Of a stretch of 34,447 bases of DNA, positions 28,083 through 34,447 are shown in pieces. The stretch comes from a virus. The translations under genes were made by a program, and so were the position numbers. Each line of letters begins with the position of its first letter. Position 1 is the first letter of the stretch. The notes beneath the pieces are model-generated. The model ran no database searches. It saw nothing but the letters and a program-made list of their open reading frames with translations, and was not told the origin of the DNA. The stretch covers positions 1 through 34,447 of IMG/VR virus record IMGVR_UViG_3300017989_000273; one strand, written 5' to 3'.

Positions 28083-28114
28083 GGGTAGGGTATATTTCTT
28101 ATCCTACCCTTTTT
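28083..28114 (+). terminator. Rho-independent terminator after the capsid gene
   Basis: GGGTAGGGTA (28083-28092) pairs with TATCCTACCC (28100-28109) with one G-U pair and a 7-base loop, followed by five T. It would give a separate, abundant capsid transcript. A second possible hairpin (ATAACC/GGTTAT, about 28048-28070) overlaps the stop region of the gene. Confidence 0.85.
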
Positions 28115-28140
28115 ATTAACTATTTAAAAAGGTAAGACAA

Positions 28141-28779
28141 ATGGCACAGAAATATGTAATAGCAAAAAATGTTACGGAAGTTCCTCTAGGTTTTTCTACT
28201 TTTGGTGGTGGACGAGTAACATTAGATAAGATAGGTGCTCGTAAAAGTGAGCTAAAGATTCTCATTGATGAAGAAAGAGAAGAAGAGGCTTTACGTTATT
28301 ATAAAGCTCTAAGAGAGGTCCCAGGTTTGGTTCTCACATTCTCAGAAAATACACCTCTACCTGAAGACAAATTAAAACGTTTAGTTGTTACTACTCCAGA
28401 TAATGTAAATAAAAGTGTATTAGCTCGCGTAGATTTCATGAGAAAGAAACAAGAAAAAGAATCTAAAGCTAAAAGACTTACGGATTCAAGATTAGCCAGA
28501 GCTAAAGCAGAAGCAGCAATTAAAGCAGGTAAATCATCTAAAGAAGTTGATAAAGCTGTTAAAGATGCTTTTATTCGTGAACCAATACCTGCTGATGATC
28601 CAGATCTAGCTGAAGTAACTCTTCCAGAAGAAGGTGTAGAACTTTCTCCAGAAGTAGTAAAAGCTATGTCCGATCATGATCTTTTAGATATTGCTAAACA
28701 ATTAGAAGTAGCAACTGAAGGTATTGAACGAGCAGCTGTCGAAGAAGCTATCCTAGCAGCTTCAGCAGAAACTGAATAA
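28141..28779 (+). CDS. Putative head protein downstream of capsid, unknown
   Basis: The 212-residue protein starts with a beta-like region (QKYVIAKNVTEVPLGFSTFG), followed by long charged helices (EEREEEALRYYKALREV, EKESKAKRLTDSRLARAKAE) and an acidic C-terminus (PEVVKAMSDHDLLDIAKQLE). It lies alone between two terminators, after the capsid gene. Similar alanine/glutamate-rich proteins follow capsid genes in some T4-like marine phages, but no function is established to my knowledge. AAAAGG precedes the ATG. Confidence 0.7.
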   Translation: MAQKYVIAKNVTEVPLGFSTFGGGRVTLDKIGARKSELKILIDEEREEEALRYYKALREVPGLVLTFSENTPLPEDKLKRLVVTTPDNVNKSVLARVDFMRKKQEKESKAKRLTDSRLARAKAEAAIKAGKSSKEVDKAVKDAFIREPIPADDPDLAEVTLPEEGVELSPEVVKAMSDHDLLDIAKQLEVATEGIERAAVEEAILAASAETE

Positions 28780-28788
28780 GTATATTAT

Positions 28789-28813
28789 GTGCCTCTTCGC
28801 TGAGGCACTTTTT
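28789..28813 (+). terminator. Rho-independent terminator
   Basis: GTGCCTC (28789-28795) pairs with GAGGCAC (28802-28808) around TTCGCT, followed by five T. It is a compact, strong terminator. Confidence 0.9.
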
Positions 28814-28829
28814 CATAGAGGGAATTATA

Positions 28830-29552
28830 ATGTCTTTTCAAAATGATATAAAGTACGCATTAGGACACCCTTTAATTGATGTCGAATTAGAAGATAAACC
28901 AGGTACAGCAGAAGATTCTTATTCTCATATAGAAGAGCGTACTCTGCGTAGTATAGCTGATTATCATCCTCAAGAATACATTGTAAGAAAAGATGTACCA
29001 TCAGCAGGTAGTGGTGTAGGCGAAGGTTATCTCGATGTATCAAGTGACGGTTTTTTAGGTATTACCGATGTATATCCAATAGTACCTAAAGCAAGTAATG
29101 AAGTATTACTACCATGGTCTTTTGTTCATGTGTGGGAACAATCGTGGTTAGGACAGAAAGACTTTGCTGGAACAGATTTTTTAGTTTGGCAAAATAGTAT
29201 AGCGCAAATCAGACAGGTAACTAATACAGTTTACGCCTGGCGTTATTATAAACCAGAAGAAAAGGTTTATGTTACTAATATACCTTCGTATGCAACAGGT
29301 GTTGGTGTTAGAGGTCTAAAGAGAATCACTAAGATAGGTGATTTAGATACAGCTAGTACTTTATATGAGTACGCTCTAAAACTAGCTGTAGGCTTTGCAA
29401 AACAGTCCATAGGATTAGTATTACGTAAATATAACGTTGATGGTATGGAGATGCCGGGTAGCGATTATATTAATGAAGGTAAAGAAGAAGTATCCGAAGC
29501 GTTAGAATGGATTCATAAAGAAGCGGTATATCCAGGTGGATTAAATACTTAA
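28830..29552 (+). CDS. Putative neck / head-completion protein
   Basis: The 240-residue protein begins SFQNDIKYALGHPLIDVELED, then EERTLRSIADYHPQEYIV, the style of head-tail adaptor proteins of T4-like phages (gp13-type), which start with a DIxxxLGxPxxxVEL helix pair. The middle has WSFVHVWEQSWLGQKDF and WRYYKPEEKVYVTNIP; the end is helical (YEYALKLAVGFAKQSIGLVL). Position after portal-capsid genes agrees with a connector role. AGAGGG precedes the ATG. The family assignment is tentative. Confidence 0.5.
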   Translation: MSFQNDIKYALGHPLIDVELEDKPGTAEDSYSHIEERTLRSIADYHPQEYIVRKDVPSAGSGVGEGYLDVSSDGFLGITDVYPIVPKASNEVLLPWSFVHVWEQSWLGQKDFAGTDFLVWQNSIAQIRQVTNTVYAWRYYKPEEKVYVTNIPSYATGVGVRGLKRITKIGDLDTASTLYEYALKLAVGFAKQSIGLVLRKYNVDGMEMPGSDYINEGKEEVSEALEWIHKEAVYPGGLNT

Positions 29553-29707
29553 TGAGACTAAAATTCAAGAGTTTTGAGTTAGATTTAAAGAGTAAAGTAT
29601 TATCTTTCATTGCTATTCTTTTGCTTGCTGTATTAGCGCTCTACGCGCTTCATATAACAGAAGAATATTTAATCGGTGATACTATTGAGCATGTAGAAGA
29701 AAAATAG
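29552..29707 (+). CDS. 51-residue single-pass membrane protein
   Basis: The ATG overlaps the last base of the preceding stop. The product has a basic N-terminus (MRLKFKSFELDLKSK), one membrane helix (VLSFIAILLLAVLALYALHI) and an acidic end. It lies oddly among head genes. It ends just before the next ATG. The function is unknown. Confidence 0.6.
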   Translation: MRLKFKSFELDLKSKVLSFIAILLLAVLALYALHITEEYLIGDTIEHVEEK

Positions 29708-29708
29708 T

Positions 29709-30260
29709 ATGTATAAATTAGAAGCACTTTTAGAAGAAATCTTATCTGAGAAAATTAAACGTAAGAAAGTAGTTCGGCGAGGCAAACTTATATGGAAGAC
29801 TTTTACAACTAAACCAGGTTTTAAAATTGTTTTTAAAGGTGGTAAACCTATTGAAGTAAGGGTGACACCTGCAGAGGCTAAAAAGATGCGTAAAGCAGCT
29901 AAAAGAGCCGCCCGTACTGGTAGACATAGTAGAGGAGCAGCAGCTAGGCAGATGAAAAAATCTTTACTGAAAATAAGTAAAAAAGGTCAAAAGCAAACAG
30001 ATACTGATGATCTTATACCGACAGAAACTTTAGGAGAAAATACAATGAAGAATTTAAAAGAAACTTTAAGCAAAGTAGATGAAGCAAGAAAACCTAGAAC
30101 CGTCGATCAACTTATTCGCATGTTAGTCGATGAAGGTTTCGATACAGATGATGCTATAGAATTTGTCTTTGATTCTTTGAGTAATGCAACTAAGAAGAAG
30201 GTAATAGATGATGCTATGGTTGAGTTTGATAAATGGAAGAAGAGCATCAGCGGCGATTAA
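29709..30260 (+). CDS. Basic internal-type protein with a nested second gene
   Basis: The 183-residue protein starts MYKLEALLEEILSEKIKRKK, a cassette-like helix with a possible ILSE site. Residues 18-95 are the basic domain shared with the protein at 9898 (VVRRGKLIWKT, KPGFKIVF, GKPIEVRVTPAE, then Lys/Arg/Ala-rich). Residues 113-183 start MKNLKETLSKVDEARKPR, a complete second cassette with a VDE|A site, then an acidic helical domain (IRMLVDEGFDTDDAIEF). The start of the long form has a weak ribosome binding site (GAAGAAAA). The fusion probably arose by loss of a stop codon between two cassette genes. Confidence 0.75.
   Translation: MYKLEALLEEILSEKIKRKKVVRRGKLIWKTFTTKPGFKIVFKGGKPIEVRVTPAEAKKMRKAAKRAARTGRHSRGAAARQMKKSLLKISKKGQKQTDTDDLIPTETLGENTMKNLKETLSKVDEARKPRTVDQLIRMLVDEGFDTDDAIEFVFDSLSNATKKKVIDDAMVEFDKWKKSISGD
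30045..30260 (+). CDS. Nested short form with its own ribosome binding site
   Basis: ATG 30045 is residue 113 of the 183-residue frame. AGGAG at 30032-30036 lies 8 bases upstream. The 71-residue product would begin with the capsid-targeting-like cassette at its proper N-terminal place. The arrangement suggests that it is translated on its own, in addition to or instead of being the tail of the longer protein. Confidence 0.6.
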   Translation: MKNLKETLSKVDEARKPRTVDQLIRMLVDEGFDTDDAIEFVFDSLSNATKKKVIDDAMVEFDKWKKSISGD

Positions 30261-30272
30261 TAGGAGAATGTA

Positions 30273-30306
30273 ATGAAAAATTTAAAAGAAGCACTTCAAA
30301 GAGTTT
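30273..30306 (+). repeat. 34-base exact repeat (copy 1 of 2): gene-start cassette
   Basis: The first 34 bases of this gene, encoding MKNLKEALQRV and the first base of the next codon, are identical to 30479-30512. The sequences differ before and after, apart from single-base matches. This indicates recent copying of only the targeting cassette. Confidence 0.9.
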
Positions 30307-30464
30307 CACTTATTGAGGTCAAATCATTTACTAAAATGACGGATAAAGAACTAATAGCTTGGTTAAAAAAGAATTGGACTGAGGAACCTGTTTCTCCTGT
30401 ATTTGGTCGGCATTTAAAAAATGCAAATAAAGAACTATTAAAGCGCGGTTTAAAATTTAAATAA
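30273..30464 (+). CDS. 63-residue cassette protein
   Basis: AGGAG lies 7-8 bases before ATG 30273. The product begins MKNLKEALQRVSLIEVKSFT, with LIE as the likely cut site, followed by a helical part (TDKELIAWLKKNWTEEP) and a lysine-rich end. Its first 34 bases are identical to those of the next gene. The mature part would have about 48 residues. A small packed internal protein is the best guess. Confidence 0.7.
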   Translation: MKNLKEALQRVSLIEVKSFTKMTDKELIAWLKKNWTEEPVSPVFGRHLKNANKELLKRGLKFK

Positions 30465-30478
30465 GAGAGATATCAAAA

Positions 30479-30512
30479 ATGAAAAATTTAAAAGAAGCAC
30501 TTCAAAGAGTTT
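30479..30512 (+). repeat. 34-base exact repeat (copy 2 of 2): gene-start cassette
   Basis: Second copy of the cassette described at 30273. A diverged third copy at 6355-6393 has ATA in place of ATG, and a fourth, more diverged one lies at 30045. Confidence 0.9.
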
Positions 30513-30691
30513 ATGAAGCTGAGATAGATAAAGCAGCCGTAAAAGCTGCAGCGATGAAAAAGGCTAAGCAAGCATTCGGTGATAAACTAGATCAGAAAAA
30601 AGTAGACGGCATGGTTGATAAAGCTATTTCAATGGCTAAAGATACAGAAGATGCTGTAGGTATTGTATTAGGATTTTTTGACGAAAAATAA
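30479..30691 (+). CDS. 70-residue cassette protein
   Basis: The product begins MKNLKEALQRVYEAEIDKAA with VYE|A as the likely cut site. The rest is a helical domain (KKAKQAFGDKLDQKKVDGMV, then DKAISMAKDTEDAVGIVLGF) that resembles the N-terminal domain of the protein at 6184 (VEKMWDKAKAMAADEG, ITGILKKML). AGAGAGAT precedes the ATG. Confidence 0.7.
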   Translation: MKNLKEALQRVYEAEIDKAAVKAAAMKKAKQAFGDKLDQKKVDGMVDKAISMAKDTEDAVGIVLGFFDEK

Positions 30692-30704
30692 AAGGTAAGT
30701 AAAA

Positions 30705-31934
30705 ATGATAAGCGTATTAGTCAATGCATGCAATAAGACTAATTCCGATCCCGTAGTTGATGCACGTAGTTGCGCTAAAAAAGGATATTTAGTAGCAGCT
30801 AATAATACAGGACGTTGGGGATTAGCAGAAGGTAAGCCAAATTTTGTTAGAATAAATATTACAGATACGGATGATTTATCCGCAGTACAGAATTATGTAA
30901 AGAATGTATCGCGACAAGTCGAAGTAGTTACTAGAGAGCACGTTGGCGTAACAGACACTTATAAAGTTAGAATACAGGCGATAGCTGATACAATAGGTAA
31001 GACTCCTTGCGGACAAATTTCTAAAGATGAATCTGACGCATTTCTTTTAACCTTTGGTTCCACCGGCATAGTAGGACAGTTGAATGGTGTAGATGCTGAA
31101 TGGACTGTATTTAACGCTGTATCTAATACAGGTTTCTTTTCTTATGGTGAGGAAGAAGAGTATATCAAGTATACTGAATTACTCCATACGCCAGGAACAG
31201 GTGTACATAGAATACGAGTAGATTATTCATTATCAAGTTTAACAGATAAAGCAGCTATAGAAGCTGTTGTAATAGATGCAGGTTGTGCTGTTGTTTCACA
31301 TGATACGGGTAAAGGTCTTATGGTCATAGAAGTTAAAGGATCTACTGTATTTAACAGTTTTGCGCAACATACAAGAGAACATTTTAGTGATTGTGTATGT
31401 AAGTCACAGTATTACTTTGCTGATAAGGCTGCAGGTACTGTCGATATCGAAAAACAGCCGGTTAAACTAACGCGTATAAGCGGAGATCTATTTACAAGTT
31501 ATACAGTTGATAATACTGTTACATTAGGAGATATTTCAATGACTGTATCTTCTATTAGTGATGACGATACTATGTATGTAGCAGGCGATATTGATGATGT
31601 TTCTACTATTGTTCTAGCTAGAGCATCAGATCCTTCTTTAGAATCTACAGTTTCTGTCGAGAATCAGCCGGCTAAAGTAACTTATAGTACAGGCGATCAA
31701 TTTACAGATATTGAAGTAGGAGACGGTTTATGTATTAATAGCAATCAGGTTGCTAAAGTATCTTCCAAGTCAAGCCCTTTAATATTATTTATAGAAGCGG
31801 GTGCATGGAGCACAGTAGAAGGTGCAACGTATACAAATTCGATAACAGAAAATGCGTGCGTAACTAATGCCTCAGGAACTTTAGAAATGACAATGGCAGA
31901 GTTTACAACTGCTTTAACAGATAAGATGAGCTAA
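30705..31934 (+). CDS. Beta-rich virion protein, unknown
   Basis: The 409-residue protein has a mixed N-terminal half (ISVLVNACNKTNSDPVVDAR, then several cysteines) and a C-terminal half with two tandem beta modules: VDIEKQPVKLTRISGDLF with DNTVTLGDISMTVSSIS, and VSVENQPAKVTYSTGDQF with VGDGLCINSNQVAKVSS. The same SGDxF...V...D module occurs in the next protein. AAAAGG precedes the ATG. It lies next to a large fibre-like gene and probably belongs to the virion surface or tail. No sheath or tube motif is seen. Confidence 0.65.
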   Translation: MISVLVNACNKTNSDPVVDARSCAKKGYLVAANNTGRWGLAEGKPNFVRINITDTDDLSAVQNYVKNVSRQVEVVTREHVGVTDTYKVRIQAIADTIGKTPCGQISKDESDAFLLTFGSTGIVGQLNGVDAEWTVFNAVSNTGFFSYGEEEEYIKYTELLHTPGTGVHRIRVDYSLSSLTDKAAIEAVVIDAGCAVVSHDTGKGLMVIEVKGSTVFNSFAQHTREHFSDCVCKSQYYFADKAAGTVDIEKQPVKLTRISGDLFTSYTVDNTVTLGDISMTVSSISDDDTMYVAGDIDDVSTIVLARASDPSLESTVSVENQPAKVTYSTGDQFTDIEVGDGLCINSNQVAKVSSKSSPLILFIEAGAWSTVEGATYTNSITENACVTNASGTLEMTMAEFTTALTDKMS

Positions 31935-34447
31935 TGGCAACAACAGAAAAATACTCAATAGGATCTGCTGCTAATTATAGTACTGGTACAGTAACAACTG
32001 GTGGCGCAAGTAATTTAACTGTTACTTTATCCGGTGGTACTTTTCCTACTTATATAGGTGAAGGTGATCTTATAGTAATGAGTGCTGTAAATTATTACGT
32101 AGAATCTAGAGATAGTGATACGCAAGTTACTTTACAATCGTGGCAAACTGTTCCATCTCATTCTGGCATAGCTTATACAATAGGTAGAGCTTATTCTAAT
32201 TTTAGTGCTTTTGAAACGGCGCAACAGCAAGATTGCGTTGCTAATGATGTTATAATAAAAGGCGTGATGCGCGCGGATTCTACTTTTACAGGCGATACTA
32301 ATCGATTTAATATACAGGGTTGGACTTTTGATGCTACAAGATATCTCTGGATAACAACAGTTGAATCGGAGAGGCATTTAGGTGTATTTGATGCCGGCGT
32401 TGTAATAGATGCTTCATTATGGAGTAGCGTCGGTTTGGCTGTAGGCGGATATCTCTTATTGGAGTGGTTAGAGATAAAAAATATGACCAATACCTATGCA
32501 AAAACTATAGAATTTAGAGGACAGCAGCATGTTTGTCGTTATAATATATTTCGAGATAATGACTCGTCAGGTGCAGTAATACATTTTCACAATGGTAATT
32601 CTAGCTGGGATAATGATATTCACGATAATATTTTTGCGGACAATAATACTGTAGCTATATTTAGTTATCAAACTAGTATTGCCCAACCAGGCAATCGTAT
32701 ATTGAATAATATTGTTTATAATAACGCTACGGGTATAGCTTCTCTAGGTACTAGATCGGCTAGTCTCAATCGGGATCTTGTTAGAAATAATATTGTGCTA
32801 GATAATACTACCCAGAATATTGATACTAATTGGTCTGGCAGTAGATGGTCAATGGTTGCAGACAAGAATCTAGTTAATGGAAATGATGCTTTTCCTACTT
32901 CACCAAGTTCACCAGATACAAATACTATATATGTTATTGCTGATGAAGTATTTACAGATAAAGATAATAATGACTTTAGTAGTAAAGAAGGATCTCCAGG
33001 TATATTTTATGGCAATAATGAATCGGGAAATACGAGATTAAGTAATGATCTTTGTATTAATGGTATTGTTCGAAATACTAATGCACAACCTTGGGATTGC
33101 GGTGCTTTTAAAAATACTACTATTGTAAGTCGCATAGGTACAGGCACATGGTCAGGAACCGTTAATACAACTGTAACTACTAAGAAAGTAGATTGGATTT
33201 CTGGAGATAAATTTGATAGTTACGGCTTCAGAGATGGATCTACTATAACCATTAATTCAGTAGATTATGTTATTGATTATGTAGAAACAGATGAAATTTT
33301 ATATCTAATAGGAGATCCAGGAACACAATCTGGTGTTTCCTTTTCTATAGCAAATAGAGATTATACTACTATGACTGCATGGGAAACAGCGACAGCTTCT
33401 GATCTTACGTCAACAGAACGTATCTGGAAGGGAGAAACCTATGCTGATTCTACTTTTGATGAGCTTACTGTTTTAGCAGGTGTGACAACTAGTACATCTT
33501 ATTATCAGTGGTTAACAGTCGCAGAAGGGCAACGACATAGTGGAAATGCCTTTAGTGGAGGTGTAGTAGTAGATAGAGGAGGAAAAGTCGGTACCGTTGT
33601 GACTATGAGTACGAACTATGCTAGAGTCGAATGGCTGAGAATAACTAATTGGAGTAGTACATATAGTGGTGTAGCCGTCCCTTCTGGACCTACGGGTACC
33701 ATTTGTAACAAATTAATAATACACGATGCCACTAATACATCCGGTTATTCTTTAACGGGAATATCTATTCTTGTAACCGCAACCCTTCGGACAGTGACAA
33801 ATTGTATTATATATAATTTAAAATCTACGGCTGCGGTACCTACTGCTAATACTACAGGCATAGCTGCAAGTTATTTACAAAGAGTTTATAATAATACCGT
33901 ATATAATATAGAAGCATCAAGCACTGCTAATGCAGTTATAGGTATACGTAATTCTAATGCTACTACATACGTAGCAAATAATATAGTACTAGATGTTATA
34001 GGAGGTGTTCTTAATGCGTGTTATTCAGCAGCTTTCGATAGTAATTCGAAAAATAATATGTCGTCTGATGCGACTGCTACAAGTGCCAATTCTTTAATAA
34101 ATAAATCAGCAGTTGATCAGTTTACTTCGATAACAGCAAGTGCTGAAGATCTTAGTTTAAAGCCTTTTTCAGAAGCTATTGAAGCCGGTACCTACTTAGC
34201 TGCTATTGATTTAGCAACGGATGCCGCGGGTGAAGCTAGACCAGAAAGCGGTTCAGGTTCGGATTGGGATATGGGAGCTTTACATAGCGTTGTAGTAACT
34301 ACTTCAATAGGCACTGATGTTTCAAGAACCTACTCTACTTTTGCAGCTTGGGAAACGGGTGAGCAAGGCGATTTAGTTGCACAGAATAGAATAAGAAAAG
34401 GTTTATATTATGGTGATACCGTATTAACGGCTGGATGCGTAATAGCA
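31934..34447 (+). CDS. Large beta-helix-like virion protein (partial, runs off window)
   Basis: ATG 31934 overlaps the preceding TAA, and the frame is open to the window's end (838 codons). The N-terminus is Ser/Thr/Gly-rich. Three long repeats are visible, each starting with a motif of the type RxYSxFxAWETxxxxDL then IxKGxxYxDSTF: near 32180, 33355 and 34327. Each is followed by an ERHxGxxFxxGVVID strand and a WLxIxN helix-turn stretch (EWLEIKNMTN, EWLRITNWSS) and then N-rich rungs (NNIVYNNATG, NNTVYNIEAS) that are typical of right-handed parallel beta-helices, closing with WDCGAF or WDMGAL. Such modules occur in fibres, adhesins and tailspike-like proteins. The C-terminus is missing. Confidence 0.75.
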   Translation, partial: MATTEKYSIGSAANYSTGTVTTGGASNLTVTLSGGTFPTYIGEGDLIVMSAVNYYVESRDSDTQVTLQSWQTVPSHSGIAYTIGRAYSNFSAFETAQQQDCVANDVIIKGVMRADSTFTGDTNRFNIQGWTFDATRYLWITTVESERHLGVFDAGVVIDASLWSSVGLAVGGYLLLEWLEIKNMTNTYAKTIEFRGQQHVCRYNIFRDNDSSGAVIHFHNGNSSWDNDIHDNIFADNNTVAIFSYQTSIAQPGNRILNNIVYNNATGIASLGTRSASLNRDLVRNNIVLDNTTQNIDTNWSGSRWSMVADKNLVNGNDAFPTSPSSPDTNTIYVIADEVFTDKDNNDFSSKEGSPGIFYGNNESGNTRLSNDLCINGIVRNTNAQPWDCGAFKNTTIVSRIGTGTWSGTVNTTVTTKKVDWISGDKFDSYGFRDGSTITINSVDYVIDYVETDEILYLIGDPGTQSGVSFSIANRDYTTMTAWETATASDLTSTERIWKGETYADSTFDELTVLAGVTTSTSYYQWLTVAEGQRHSGNAFSGGVVVDRGGKVGTVVTMSTNYARVEWLRITNWSSTYSGVAVPSGPTGTICNKLIIHDATNTSGYSLTGISILVTATLRTVTNCIIYNLKSTAAVPTANTTGIAASYLQRVYNNTVYNIEASSTANAVIGIRNSNATTYVANNIVLDVIGGVLNACYSAAFDSNSKNNMSSDATATSANSLINKSAVDQFTSITASAEDLSLKPFSEAIEAGTYLAAIDLATDAAGEARPESGSGSDWDMGALHSVVVTTSIGTDVSRTYSTFAAWETGEQGDLVAQNRIRKGLYYGDTVLTAGCVIA

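Noticed and set aside
32132-32490. Minus-strand frames within the beta-helix gene
   Set aside because: They overlap a long open + frame with clear protein repeats and show no start signals.
1-34447. Reassigned stop codons (alternative genetic code)
   Set aside because: TAA, TAG and TGA all end genes at points that abut or overlap the next start, and conserved proteins (QueC, portal, capsid) have normal lengths under the standard code.

Overview
This window looks like part of the genome of a tailed bacteriophage (Caudoviricetes) with a T4-type (gp20/gp21/gp23) head. The evidence is a gp20-like portal, an S80-family prohead protease with its scaffold, and a gp23-like major capsid protein. All genes that I accept lie on the + strand. 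The DNA is visibly AT-rich. Genes are short, closely packed and often overlap by 1 to 11 bases, and most have an AGGAG-type ribosome binding site. I see no integrase, transposase, tRNA, rRNA or CRISPR array. The host cannot be named from the sequence. Two murein hydrolases and a possible tiny lipoprotein would suit a Gram-negative host, but this is weak evidence.

Layout. (1) 1-3.2 kb: the tail of an unknown gene, a coiled-coil protein, queC (preQ0 synthase), a stand-alone V4R-like sensory-domain protein, and small unknowns. (2) 3.25-11.5 kb: head genes. These comprise the portal, a series of small proteins that start with a shared lysine/leucine helix ending in a protease-like (I/L/V)xE site, a CYTH-like protein, a Ser/Thr-rich mucin-like virion protein, a basic internal-type protein, an amidase and a SWIM-motif protein. 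(3) 11.47-12.04 kb: a non-coding node with a promoter candidate, an extremely AT-rich core and several hairpins. (4) 12.04-24.8 kb: an accessory region of about 40 small genes. It starts with a membrane-anchored lytic transglycosylase and two tiny membrane proteins, then holds a P-loop kinase, an HTH protein, a DNA polymerase I-like fragment, YopX-, Lar-, DUF1737- and ExoX/DUF3820-like proteins, and many CxxC zinc-ribbon miniproteins. (5) 24.78-25.16 kb: an intergenic region with a possible structured RNA and a terminator. (6) 25.16-34.4 kb: the head module resumes with a protease/scaffold gene that contains a nested scaffold start. The major capsid protein with an inserted beta domain follows, then neck-type proteins, more proteins carrying the shared N-terminal cassette, and two large beta-rich virion proteins, the last running off the window.

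How it fits together. The most coherent theme is head assembly. The sequence suggests that the phage packs a set of small proteins into its prohead using an interchangeable N-terminal capsid-targeting cassette, later cut by its own S80 protease, as T4 does with its internal proteins. At least a dozen openings in the window match this cassette to different degrees. Two have an identical 34-base DNA start, one has become internal through an ATG-to-ATA change, and one is a nested in-frame gene start. The head gene order is also unusual: portal and protease/scaffold/capsid genes are adjacent or nearly so in T4, but here they are separated by about 20 kb.
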